DNA of 64,000 bases from Streptomyces hygroscopicus (lineage in GTDB: Bacteria; Actinomycetota; Actinomycetes; Streptomycetales; Streptomycetaceae), in contig NZ_LBMW01000022.1 in NCBI RefSeq assembly GCF_026168105.1, positions 1 to 64,000 on the forward strand, given 5' to 3'. The translations under genes and the position numbers were made by a program. Position 1 is the stretch's first letter, and every line of letters starts with the position of its first letter. This document shows, in pieces, positions 26,465 through 34,726 of this stretch. The notes under the pieces were generated by a model. That model was not told the origin of the DNA. It was given only the letters and a program-made list of their open reading frames with translations, and searched no databases.

Positions 26465-27511
26465 ATGGTGAGGACGCCGATGGACACTGCACAGACGGAC
26501 ATGGTGGCGATGTGGCGCGAGGTGGCGGCGGGGGTCGGCCCCGCGGACCGCGCGGCTGCCGAGGAGGGCGTGCACCTGGCTTACCGGCTGGCGGGCCTGC
26601 CCGAGCCGGAGCGCATCGTCTGGGCGGGCTCGCCCAGGGAGGGCGCGGCACTGGCGGCACGGCTCACGGCGGAGGGCGCGGCCGGCCGCAGCGTCCGCGA
26701 GGCGGTTCGTACCCGGCCGTGGGCCGCTGCTCGGGAGCGTGTCCTCGACCGGCTCGGGCCTGCCGGCTGGGCCGAGCACTGGGCCCTGACGGGCGCTCAG
26801 CTGTGGGATGGCACGGTCATGCTGACCGAGCGCATAGGGACGGGCGTGGTGGAGTCGTCGACCGGTGCGGCAGGGGACGAGCGGGCCGTCCGGCTCGTGC
26901 TGCTCGACGCAGTCCTGGGCCAGCACGACGCGGCCTGGCTGGCAGCTTTCGATGGCCAGGACGGCGGGGGGACGCTCGACGGGATCGCCGCGGTGGCCCG
27001 CGCCGCCGGCTGGTGGTGGCCGTACGAGAAGACCGTGGTCGTCTGCGAACGCCCCGTGGAGCTGCACCGGGACGAGGCGGGCCGGCTCGATCGCGGGGAC
27101 GGACCGGCGCTCGCCTTCCCCGACGGATTCGCACTGCACGCCTGGCGCGGTATGCCGGTCCCCGCCGAATTCCTCGAAGAACTCGCCGGGCTGACACCGC
27201 AGCGGATACGCGAGGAGGAGAACGCCGAACTGCGCCGCGTCATGCTGGAGTACTACGGCTACGACCGCTATCTGGAGGAGTCGGGGGCCGAACCCGTGCA
27301 GCGGGACGAGGCAGGTGTGCTGTGGCGTATCGAACTGGAGGGGGACGAACCGCTGGTGATGGTCGAGGTGGTCAACTCCACCCCGGAACCCGACGGCACC
27401 CACCGTACGTACTGGCTGCGCGTGCCGCCGCGGACCCGGACCGCGCGGGAGGGCGTCGCCTGGACCTTCGGACTGGAGGAGGCCGATTACGCGCCGCAGA
27501 GGGAGACCTGA
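26465..27511 (+). CDS. DUF6745 protein, STM401x-associated
   Basis: A 348-residue cytoplasmic protein. The middle is tryptophan-rich (WWWPYEKTVVVCERPVELHR, then DEAGRLDRGDGPALAFPDGF); the later part has ENAELRRVMLEYYGYDRYLE and the ending EPDGTHRTYWLRVPP. I recognise this as the DUF6745 type, of unknown function. It is co-transcribed with the 108-residue gene and faces away from the STM4011-4015 operon. ATG 26465 has GGGGGAG upstream; ATG 26480 is possible. A strong terminator follows. Confidence 0.8.
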   Translation: MVRTPMDTAQTDMVAMWREVAAGVGPADRAAAEEGVHLAYRLAGLPEPERIVWAGSPREGAALAARLTAEGAAGRSVREAVRTRPWAAARERVLDRLGPAGWAEHWALTGAQLWDGTVMLTERIGTGVVESSTGAAGDERAVRLVLLDAVLGQHDAAWLAAFDGQDGGGTLDGIAAVARAAGWWWPYEKTVVVCERPVELHRDEAGRLDRGDGPALAFPDGFALHAWRGMPVPAEFLEELAGLTPQRIREEENAELRRVMLEYYGYDRYLEESGAEPVQRDEAGVLWRIELEGDEPLVMVEVVNSTPEPDGTHRTYWLRVPPRTRTAREGVAWTFGLEEADYAPQRET

Positions 27512-27550
27512 GCCGACTCCATCATGTCCGCGCGAGGGGCCGAGACTGTC

Positions 27551-27593
27551 CTGGGTGCCACAGGCGCGGGGTGCCCGCCCCTGTGGCGCCCAG
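27551..27593 (+). terminator. Terminator after DUF6745 gene
   Basis: The 14-bp arms CTGGGTGCCACAGG (27551-27564) and CCTGTGGCGCCCAG (27580-27593) pair with a single G-U wobble. The loop is 15 bases, and the hairpin begins 40 bases after the stop. Confidence 0.8.
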
Positions 27594-27739
27594 GTGGGCA
27601 CGTGGACGGATCAAATCGAGGGCAGCAGTACCACTCCGCGTCCGCTCAGGCGGGCGTCTCTTTCAAGCGGTGAGTCGATCTGCAAGGTCGTGCCGCCCCC
27701 TGGATGCTGTGCGACGGACCGGTCAGAGTCGCCGGCAGG

Positions 27740-27850
27740 CCATATCGGCTCAGGCACCACGTGCGCAGACGGCTTCGGCGCGAGCTGCGCAGGCTCCGTG
27801 GAGACGCGGACCCGTAAGAGGTCCTCTGTCGTGAAGTGCATCCTCAGCAC
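27740..27850 (-). pseudogene. N-terminal remnant of a winged-helix (ArsR-like) regulator
   Basis: From GTG 27850 the minus strand reads VLRMHFTTEDLLRVRVSTEP, closely resembling the opening of many Streptomyces winged-helix regulators (MLRIHFTxEDLARVRVAxxP). After about 25 codons the resemblance is lost and the DNA-binding region is absent. It is a truncated relic. Confidence 0.45.
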
Positions 27851-28137
27851 GGCTTCCGCCACGGCCGGCCCACGCTTCGGCCACAGCTGAATACATCGCC
27901 ACGGTCCGGACGAAGCCTTCCGCACAACCGGGCCACGCGGCGCGGCAGCGCTCGACCGCTTCGGCCGGTTCTTCCTCGGCCGGCTCTGGGACGTCTACGC
28001 CCCAAAAGGCTCCATGGCCCGGCCGGAGGAAGAGGTGACCGCCGCCCGCCGTGGCCCACAGCACCGGCCGCTCGCGCTCCCCCTCTCCGGCGAGATTGCA
28101 ACGTCCCGTTCGAGCGCCCCAGGGCCCGCTGCGGTCG
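27851..28137. other. Intergenic stretch with protein-like debris
   Basis: On the minus strand, around 27890-28110, an open segment (RPVLWATAGGGHLFLRPG, AMYSAVAEAWAG) reads like a protein fragment but lacks a credible start and stop pair. No family was recognised. It may be further debris from the same decayed locus as the regulator remnant. Confidence 0.3.
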
Positions 28138-28932
28138 TTACTGCAAGACACCGACCGCGCGTGCGACGATCAGCGCCAGGGTCAGCAGCGAGATCGTGGA
28201 CTGCATCGACATCAGCAACTTCGCCCAGCGGGACAGCGGCATGGTGTCGGTGGGGCTGAAGGCAGTGGCGTTGGTGAGGGCGACATAGAGGTAGTCCATG
28301 TACTGCGGCTCCCAGTCTTCACTCGCGATGCCCTCCTGCTGCATCTGCGGGAAGAGGAAGTCCGGGTGCTGGTGCGTGCCCAGGGCGCGGGCCACCGGGC
28401 CGCCCCGGTCCCACTCCCAGTACCAGAGGCTGAAGGCAATGACGTTGGTGAGCCAGATGCCGCCGCCCGTCGTCAGAAGGGCCACGGCATTGGAGCCCTC
28501 GGTGCCGTGCAGCAGGTCCCGTACCAGTATGACGGCCGACCAGCCGTTGGCGAGGCTGACCGCGGCGGCCAGCAGCAGGCCCAGCGCGCGCAGCAGACGG
28601 GAGCGGTGCTCGATCCGCCGGTGCGGATGAGCCACCCACAGCGCCGCCATCATGACCAGCTCCAGCGCGGGCAGCAGCCAGTGCGGGTGGATGCTGAGTC
28701 GTTCCGGCAGCGCCCACTGCACCCAGACGGCGACCAGCAGCGCCGCCATCACGGCCCAGCGCTGCTCGCCCTGGGTACGCCGCTGCCACGCAGGAAGCTC
28801 GGACTCGGATGTCTGCTCGTCCGGAGCGAGCAGGCCCTCGATCCGTTCCAGGCGGATGTGCAGCATCTCGGTCCAGTGCTCGGGGCCGGGGCCCTGCGTG
28901 GGCGGGGTGTCATGGGTGGTCACGGAACCCAT
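28138..28932 (-). CDS. Integral membrane protein with channel-like C terminus
   Basis: A 264-residue protein with about five membrane segments (VMAALLVAVWVQWAL, LVMMAALWVAH, ALGLLLAAAVSLANGWSAVI, LTTGGGIWLTNVIAFSLWYW, MQSTISLLTLALIVARAV). Before the last helix comes DYLYVALTNATAFSPTDTMP, followed by a conserved-looking basic stretch. This resembles DUF1345-type and two-TM channel pore regions; no classic TVGYG filter is present. Function unknown. ATG 28932 follows GGAG by four bases; an upstream reading to 29025 is less convincing. It stands alone. Confidence 0.78.
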   Translation of the reverse strand: MGSVTTHDTPPTQGPGPEHWTEMLHIRLERIEGLLAPDEQTSESELPAWQRRTQGEQRWAVMAALLVAVWVQWALPERLSIHPHWLLPALELVMMAALWVAHPHRRIEHRSRLLRALGLLLAAAVSLANGWSAVILVRDLLHGTEGSNAVALLTTGGGIWLTNVIAFSLWYWEWDRGGPVARALGTHQHPDFLFPQMQQEGIASEDWEPQYMDYLYVALTNATAFSPTDTMPLSRWAKLLMSMQSTISLLTLALIVARAVGVLQ

Positions 28933-29017
28933 TGTCTCCAGGAGCTCTCCTGCCCGGCCCCCGGGGCCAGGTAGCAGCCGTCCGAACTGATCGGCCCGCA
29001 GCGCGGTGAACGTCTCC

Positions 29018-29125
29018 ACCCACACCAGCTACGACCTGCCGCCCTGGCAGACGGTGTACCACTACTGGCGGCAGTGCGTGGCAAGGCGGCGTGACCCCCT
29101 ACAACTGTTGACGCAGAATCCGTAG
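29018..29125 (+). mobile_element. IS5-type transposase N-terminal fragment
   Basis: The plus strand reads TSYDLPPWQTVYHYWRQCVA and then meets a stop. 'DLPPWQTVYHYxRxW' is the familiar N-terminal signature of IS5/IS4-type transposases. Neither the catalytic part nor terminal repeats were found, so this is a fragment. Confidence 0.55.
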
Positions 29126-29494
29126 GGCGCATGGCCGCCACCCAAGTTGCGGCGCTCCTGTCGGTCCAGTCCCGGATCTGGCCGGGTCGGCACGAGCGCG
29201 GCATTATCTAAGGGCGAACCCGGGTGTGCGGCTTGTGCCAGTAGCGTTCAAGTTCCTGAGTGGGCCCGCCACTTCGCTGGGGTGTACGGTCACGGGCCGT
29301 CCGTCCAGCACCGCGGCGCCGCAGATCGTCAAGCCCCGCCCCGGGCGAACAGCAGCGTCGGACAGCCTCCGGCCGGGTGATCACATCCACACCCAGTTCC
29401 AGCAGAGGTGCGGCCTGTTGAGAGGAATCCTCCTTCAACTGCTGGGGAAGCGGCGGCACTCCGTCGCATTGCCAGGTGCCGGAGCGCCAAGGGC
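29126..29494. other. Intergenic stretch with possible minus-strand relic
   Basis: No intact gene. Minus-strand frames contain protein-like pieces (LELGVDVITRPEAVRR, PTQELERYWHKP) in different frames, consistent with an older decayed gene of unknown type. Confidence 0.3.
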
Positions 29495-30328
29495 TCATGC
29501 CGGCCGCGGCCCGAGACGCTCGGCCAGAAAGGCGATGATCTCGTTCCGGGCCTGCATGGTGGGGTGGCCGTCCTGGTCGACGAGGTGTGCCGTGACGACG
29601 CTGTGGGCGCAACCGACGACGTCACGGAAGAAGGGCGGAGGGTTCCTGTTCGCCGTCTCGGCTTTGAGCACGCGGCCGTCGAATGCGTCCCCGAGCAGCG
29701 CTCGGTAGGCCGCGAACCGCTGGCCGGTGCACCACCTGTCGTTGTCGAAGCGGTAGGCGAGAACCTTCAATCTGTCTCGCGCCGCGCGTGCAGCCACGGC
29801 AGCAGCGTCTTCGTCGCTGATCTCGAGACCGCCGGGGTCGTCGAGCGGAAGCGACGGATGGTTGACCACCGGTGCGATGACGGCGGGTTCGAGCGCCATG
29901 GTCAAGGCGAAGTTGCCGGTGAAACACAGACCGACGGCGCCGACGCCGGGCCCGCCACGCTCGGCGTGCGCCAGGCGAGCGAGGCCTCGCAGCCATGTGA
30001 CGACGGGGCTGGTGCCGCCACCGGCAAACGCTCGGAACTCGGCGCTGACGCACGCGCGTCGAACGACGGTCTCGCGTGCCTCGGCGAGCGGATAGGCGCC
30101 GTCGACGCCGAAAAGAGAAGGCAGGTACACGGAGAAGCCGGCATCACGCACCCACCGCGCGAACCGCGCGACGTCGGGGCTGATACCCGGCATCTCGGGC
30201 ATGAGGATGACCGCCGGTCCTGACCCGGCAACGTACACGGTCTTTTCGACGTCATCGACGCCGATGGCTCTCCGTGAGAAGTCGTCCAAGGGGTCGCTCT
30301 GTCCTCGCATGATTGTCATGACCGACAT
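29495..30328 (-). CDS. Dienelactone hydrolase family protein
   Basis: About 277 residues of alpha/beta-hydrolase fold. The nucleophile elbow is GAVGLCFTGNFALTMA, with cysteine as in dienelactone hydrolases; the usual second glycine after it is replaced by asparagine. The acid lies in LAYRFDNDRWC and the histidine in VDQDGHPTMQARNEI. Typical members open lactone rings in aromatic degradation, but many have unknown substrates. Three closely spaced in-frame ATGs (30328, 30319, 30310) leave the start uncertain. It is divergent from the GlxA-type regulator, which is the likely controller. Confidence 0.87.
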   Translation of the reverse strand: MSVMTIMRGQSDPLDDFSRRAIGVDDVEKTVYVAGSGPAVILMPEMPGISPDVARFARWVRDAGFSVYLPSLFGVDGAYPLAEARETVVRRACVSAEFRAFAGGGTSPVVTWLRGLARLAHAERGGPGVGAVGLCFTGNFALTMALEPAVIAPVVNHPSLPLDDPGGLEISDEDAAAVAARAARDRLKVLAYRFDNDRWCTGQRFAAYRALLGDAFDGRVLKAETANRNPPPFFRDVVGCAHSVVTAHLVDQDGHPTMQARNEIIAFLAERLGPRPA

Positions 30329-30418
30329 GATGAGGACTGGCCGCCTTCCTGAGAAGCGGCGGCATCGCCACGTATCCCGGTAATATCGCCACCCGTTCAA
30401 AGGCGCCGGAGGGGCCCC

Positions 30419-31429
30419 ATGAGTCCGCTGCGAGTTGGTGTGCTGGCCTACCCTGGCTGCTTCGCGTCGGAGGTATTCGGGGTTCCCGATCTCCTGGCAA
30501 TGGCAACTCACGTCGCCGCGGCGCAAGGGTCGGTTCAGCCGGCCTACGAGGTATCGGTCATCTCACCCCGGCGGCGTGTGATCGCGTCCGGCGGCTCGGT
30601 CCTCGACGTCTCGGCGGTTCGCCCGGTGGACGTCCTGATCGTGCCGGGCTTCGAGCTTTCGCCCACGCTCGATCTCGCCGCGACACTCGCAAACCTGGGA
30701 CCGGAAGTAGCGTCGATTCGATCGCAGGCGGCCTCGGGGACCGCCGTCGTATCAATCTGCGTGGGCGCCTTCCTGGTTGCTGAAGCCGGGCTGCTCGGCG
30801 GGCGCGAAGCGACCACGTCCTGGTTGTTCGCGGATCGGTTCGCCCGCCGCTACGCCGACGTGCGCCTCCGCCCGGAGAGCTTGGTCGTGACCGACCGGGG
30901 CGTGACGACCACAGCGGCCTTCAGCGCCATGTACGACTTCGCGCTGCAGTTCATCCGCGAGCACGACGGACCCCGCGTCGCCCGTAGCACCGCGCGTATC
31001 GCGCTTGTTGATGATGCACGTTCCACGCAGGCACCCTATGTCGACTCGGGGCTCATACCCGCTGTGGGCAGGGAGTTCTCGCTCAGCGTCAAGCGGTGGC
31101 TCGACCAGAACCTCGGTGCTCGCTATGACCTGGCCACCCTCGCCGAGAAGTTCCACGTAAGCACGAGAACCATGCTCCGTCGCTTCGGCGACGAAGCCGG
31201 CGAGACGCCACTCGCGTACCTGCAGACGGCCCGGGTGCGTCGAGCCGGGCACCTGCTGGAGACGACCGACAGGACCGTCGCAAGCATCGCCGCCGACGTC
31301 GGGTACCACGACCCTGGGGCGTTCAGCAGCATCTTTGCCAGACACACTGGCCAGCGGCCGAGGGAGTACCGCGCGATATTCCGTCGTCGCTGCGACCACC
31401 ACGGGTCAACCCGACGAGCGGAGACGTGA
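30419..31429 (+). CDS. GlxA-type transcriptional regulator (DJ-1/PfpI + AraC HTH)
   Basis: A 336-residue regulator. The N-terminal DJ-1/PfpI-like domain has the nucleophile-elbow cysteine in TAVVSICVGAFLVAEAGLLG. The C-terminal AraC domain has two helix-turn-helices (YDLATLAEKFHVSTRTMLRR, and TVASIAADVGYHDPGAFSSI). ATG 30419 has GGAGG seven bases upstream. It is divergent from the dienelactone hydrolase gene across about 90 bp, the usual arrangement for a regulator and its target. Ligand unknown. Confidence 0.92.
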   Translation: MSPLRVGVLAYPGCFASEVFGVPDLLAMATHVAAAQGSVQPAYEVSVISPRRRVIASGGSVLDVSAVRPVDVLIVPGFELSPTLDLAATLANLGPEVASIRSQAASGTAVVSICVGAFLVAEAGLLGGREATTSWLFADRFARRYADVRLRPESLVVTDRGVTTTAAFSAMYDFALQFIREHDGPRVARSTARIALVDDARSTQAPYVDSGLIPAVGREFSLSVKRWLDQNLGARYDLATLAEKFHVSTRTMLRRFGDEAGETPLAYLQTARVRRAGHLLETTDRTVASIAADVGYHDPGAFSSIFARHTGQRPREYRAIFRRRCDHHGSTRRAET

Positions 31430-31482
31430 GACCCTGTGCGGGCTCGGTGATTCATCGCTGCCGGCCAAGGGCCACGAGGGCC

Positions 31483-32382
31483 TCAGCCTTCTCCCAGCAC
31501 CGACTGGATCACGTGCCGGGCGTTGTGCGCCATCGCCGGGTTCGTCCTTCGGTAGTACGGCAGCGCGATCAGCGCCTGCGAGAGCGTCCGCGCCCGGCCG
31601 CGGTTCCAGGTCGCGTCGTCCACGCCGAGCGCCTCGCGGAAGACCTCCCTCGCACCGGCCGGCAGCAGATTCCACGCCGGGAACAGATCGCAGGCCGGAT
31701 CGCCCACCCCCGCGCACCCGAAGTCGATCACCGAGGTCAGCCTGCCGCCGTCCACCAGCAGGTTGCCCGGCATCAGATCGGCATGCAGCCACACAGGTGG
31801 CCCGTCCCAGCCCGGGGCCCGGAGCGCGTCCTTCCAGAGGGCGGCCGCGGCATTGCAGTCGACGCCCTCCTGCGGGATCCCGCGCAGTTCCTCGATCGCC
31901 GCCCGCGTCGACGCGTCGAGTGCGGCGACCGGCCCGCCGCGGTGGGCCTGCGGTGCCTCCGGCAGGGTGATGCTCCGCATCGCCGACACGAACTCGGCCA
32001 GATCGTCGGCCAGGAGCGTGGGCTCGCTCAGCGCCCCTGCCTCGGGGATTTCCCCGGCCAGCCATCGGTACACCGACCACGGCCAGGGATATCCGTCAGC
32101 CGGCTCGCCGGTCCCGAGTACCTCAGGGATGGCACAGGGCAGCCGCGGCGCGAGGCGGGGCAGCCACTCCTGCTCCATCGATACGTCCTTGGCTCCGCCC
32201 TTCACCAGCGGCAGCCGTACGACCATGCTGTCGCCAAGCCGGTACATGGCGTTGACCGTGCCGCCGGACGGAAACCGCTCCACCGTCAGCTCCGCCCACT
32301 GGGGGAACTGCCCGGCGATCAGCCGCCGTACGAGGTCGTCGTCGATGGGGTGCAGGCCGGGATGCATCTGCCCTGTGCTCAT
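31483..32382 (-). CDS. Aminoglycoside phosphotransferase family protein
   Basis: A 299-residue kinase-like protein. The catalytic loop is WLHADLMPGNLL (HxDxxxxN) and the metal-binding segment is VIDFGCAGVGDPACDL. The N-terminal FPSGGTVNAMYRLGDSMVVR fits the nucleotide-binding lobe. Many such Streptomyces proteins are not resistance enzymes and phosphorylate unknown small molecules, so resistance should not be assumed. ATG 32382 is chosen; in-frame reading to 32424 adds low-quality sequence. It is convergent with the GlxA gene. Confidence 0.9.
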   Translation of the reverse strand: MSTGQMHPGLHPIDDDLVRRLIAGQFPQWAELTVERFPSGGTVNAMYRLGDSMVVRLPLVKGGAKDVSMEQEWLPRLAPRLPCAIPEVLGTGEPADGYPWPWSVYRWLAGEIPEAGALSEPTLLADDLAEFVSAMRSITLPEAPQAHRGGPVAALDASTRAAIEELRGIPQEGVDCNAAAALWKDALRAPGWDGPPVWLHADLMPGNLLVDGGRLTSVIDFGCAGVGDPACDLFPAWNLLPAGAREVFREALGVDDATWNRGRARTLSQALIALPYYRRTNPAMAHNARHVIQSVLGEG

Positions 32383-32521
32383 GGGGCGCCATCCGATCGC
32401 CGGACGGCGGCGGGCGTCAAGCACTTTTCGCGCTGGTAGGGCAGCCCGCCGTTACGTCCGCGATGGTCAGGTCATCGAGGTGCTCAGAGGACGGCGGGGC
32501 TGTGAGGAGGTCGATCTCGCC

Positions 32522-33294
32522 GTGCAGTTCCGACCGACCGGCCCTACTCCGAGGGGGCCGGACGGCGCGGGACGGGTGCCCGCAGGCCCTTCGTGCGCGT
32601 CCACGGGCGTGGACGGTCCCGGGACCCGGTTCGTACTGTTCGTCAGCGGCTGCCCGTTGCGCTGCCTGTACTGCGCCAACCCGGACACCTGGCGTCTGCG
32701 GGACGGGAAGGTGACACGCGTCGACGAGGTGATGGCGGAAATTGCGAAGTACCGGACGTTCGTCATCACGTCGGGCGGCGGAGTGACCATCACCGGTGGC
32801 GAGCCACTGCTCCAGCCCAGGTTCACCGGCGCGGTGCTGCGCCGCTGCAAGGACATGGGGCTGCATACGTCCCTGGACACCTCCGGCTTCCTGGGGCCCG
32901 AGCGGACGACTCGCTGCTGGCCGACACCGACTTGGTGCTGCTCGACATCAAGTCCTTCGACGCCGGCACCTATCGGCGGCTGACCGGTGGTGTCCTCGCT
33001 TCCACGCTCGGCTTCGCGACCCGGCTGGAGGCGCTGGGCGTCCCAGTGCGGATCCGCTACGTCCTGGTACCCGGCTGGACCGACGACCCGTCCGCTGTGG
33101 ACGGCCTCGGCCGCTTCCTGGCAGGGCTGGGGAACGTGGACCAGGTTGACGTCCTGCCGTTCCACAAGCTCGGCGTCCACAAGTACGAAGGCCTGGGCAT
33201 CGAATTTCCGCTGCGCGACACCCCTGTCCCCGACCCGGAACCGACGGAGCGGGTGCGCGAACAATTCCGAGAGCACGGTCTGAGGGCGATCTGA
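32522..33294 (+). pseudogene. pflA: Pyruvate formate-lyase activating enzyme, frameshifted
   Basis: The first part encodes FVLFVSGCPLRCLYCANPDTW with the radical SAM CxxxCxxC, then TITGGEPLLQPRF and LHTSLDTSGFLG. At 32893-32896 (GGGG before CCC) the frame breaks. The correct continuation (LLADTDLVLLDIKSFDAGTY, then VRIRYVLVPGWTDDP and VDVLPFHKLGVHKYEGLGIE) lies in another frame and ends at 33294. Restoring one G would rejoin the protein (GFLGARADDSLLAD). So this is either a recent pseudogene or a base-call error in a G run. PflA activates glycyl-radical enzymes under low oxygen, but no pflB is in the window. The start (GTG 32522) is a guess. Confidence 0.8.
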
Positions 33295-33323
33295 GCCGAC
33301 CGACGGGCTGCCCACGGTCGGCT
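33294..33323 (+). terminator. Terminator after pflA
   Basis: Perfect 9-bp arms AGCCGACCG (33294-33302) and CGGTCGGCT (33315-33323) with a 12-base loop. The stem begins in the last base of the pflA stop codon, and the convergent PNPOx-like gene ends 50 bases further. Confidence 0.7.
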
Positions 33324-33373
33324 GCGTTCCCCGTCGTCACACACGTCGTGTTCCAGATGTCCCCACCGCTCAA

Positions 33374-33838
33374 TCAGGCGTCGCGGGGATCGTCGTCGGC
33401 GGTGAGCCGAATGCCGGTGATCAGGTCGGGGCGGATGCGTACCGCGTAGTCCATGGTCCGGTCCACCCAGGGGCTGAGCAGTTTCCGGTAGAGGGCCAGT
33501 TCCTCCGGGTCGGTCACCAGGTGGGCGTAACCGGTCACCACAACGCTCCAACCGAGGTGCGTGTTCGGATCGATGGTGTCGGCCTCGTAGGCCACGACGA
33601 CGCCCGGGTCCCCGGCCTGACGTGTGCGCGAGGTCAGAGCGCCGCCCTCCTGGGTGCGGATGACGATGTCACCGTTGTCAAGGACGTGATTGACCGGCCG
33701 GACGGTCGGCAGCGCCTGACGGGTGAAGACGACCCTCCCGAAGGACACGCTGCCCAGCAACTGCAGGGCTTCTTCGCTGTCCAGCTCGACGCTCCTGCGC
33801 GGCCCGGCGGGAACCGTCCGGACTTTGTCGATGGTCAT
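33374..33838 (-). CDS. Pyridoxamine 5'-phosphate oxidase family protein
   Basis: A 154-residue split-barrel flavin-binding-type protein. The family pattern is visible in EEALQLLGSVSFGRVVFT, LPTVRPVNHVLDNGDIVIRT and WSVVVTGYAHLVTDPEELAL. Such small proteins bind FMN or F420 and may act as quinone or nitro reductases; they are repeatedly found in mycobacterial and Streptomyces dormancy regulons, which fits the neighbours. ATG 33838 (MTIDKVRT) is favoured over a 23-residue upstream extension. Confidence 0.88.
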   Translation of the reverse strand: MTIDKVRTVPAGPRRSVELDSEEALQLLGSVSFGRVVFTRQALPTVRPVNHVLDNGDIVIRTQEGGALTSRTRQAGDPGVVVAYEADTIDPNTHLGWSVVVTGYAHLVTDPEELALYRKLLSPWVDRTMDYAVRIRPDLITGIRLTADDDPRDA

Positions 33839-33947
33839 GGCGACTTCCGTGATTGCTCGTTGCTCACTGCGGTGTGTCTCCGCCCGGCGCTGCGAGGCGG
33901 GAGTCACGGACAGTTCGGTCCGGTCATTGGAACGGCACCGGAGCTCC

Positions 33948-34090
33948 TCACACCAGGGCCGTTCGGCCCTTGTCCGCGTCCGGTCGGCCCGGGGAAGTTC
34001 CGTAGTAGGCCGCGCGCATGATGTCCTGCATGCCGTCGAGCATGGGTCTCCGCGGGTTCGCGGGCGCGCACGGGGGCCGTGGCATCGGAT
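33948..34090 (-). pseudogene. C-terminal remnant of iron-containing alcohol dehydrogenase
   Basis: The minus strand encodes ANPRRPMLDGMQDIMRAAYY followed by about 19 residues to a TGA at 33948-33950. 'ANPRxPxxxxMxxIMxxAYYG' is the recognisable tail of AdhE-type or Fe-type alcohol dehydrogenases. The rest of the gene is gone. An anaerobic fermentation enzyme would fit this redox island, so this looks like deletion of a former member. Confidence 0.55.
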
Positions 34091-34158
34091 TCGGTTTTGT
34101 GACGGGTCATGGTGTGCGCCTCCGTTGAAGAGAGCCGCCGGGCTCGGCGGCGTTCCGA

Positions 34159-34194
34159 CGTGAGCGGCACCGCGGGGGATCGGTGCCGCTCACG
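34159..34194. terminator. Strong hairpin upstream of the sensor kinase region
   Basis: Perfect 14-bp arms CGTGAGCGGCACCG (34159-34172) and CGGTGCCGCTCACG (34181-34194) with an 8-base loop. No intact gene ends next to it, so it may be the orphaned terminator of a deleted gene. Confidence 0.75.
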
Positions 34195-34726
34195 CCTCCA
34201 CTCTGGCTCCGCCGCGCCTCAACTCCCAGGTGCCGATGGTCCCTCCCGGGAGCTGACCGGCACTGCTCGGGGCGGGCCGGGCGGACCGCCCGGAGAGGGG
34301 GTGGGCCGGGAGGCTCCGGTCAGGCCTGCTGTCGGCTCGGCCGCCGCGCCACGGAGGCAGTGCGGACGACCGCCGGGCGTCCTTGCGATGAACGGTCTTT
34401 CCACCTTGCCGCGCAGCCGGTCCCGCAGTCGGTCCGCGAGTCATGTCCTCCGCTCCTTCTGATCGTCGGGCAGCGGCTCAAGACTGCTGCCAGCACCGAC
34501 CTTGGCCCAGGGCTGCAAGGCCCCAGGAGCAGGGCCAGGGGGCCACCCGAGGAGGGCCGGGGGCGAGGAGCGAGCGTCCGGGCCTGCCCGCTGAATACCG
34601 CTCGGTGTCCCTCTGCCTCTGGCCCCTGATCGCGATCTCATGCCGTCTCCTGGCCGGGGCCGATACCGTGGTCCCAGGCCAGAACGGTTGGCCGTCGGCG
34701 GGGTGAGGGGCTGGGAGGAAGCACTC
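34195..34726. other. Intergenic stretch before the sensor kinase
   Basis: No gene recognised; frames on both strands have poor codon bias. The region nearest 34727 should hold the kinase promoter. No clear DosR-like palindrome was seen. Confidence 0.35.

Noticed and set aside
31483..32382. A true aminoglycoside-resistance gene
   Set aside because: Only general phosphotransferase motifs are visible. No resistance-specific features or antibiotic cluster are nearby, so function is left open.
32593..33294. The second half of pflA as an independent gene
   Set aside because: Its own start would lie antisense-like within the first half's frame and lack the radical SAM cysteines. It is better explained as a frameshifted continuation.
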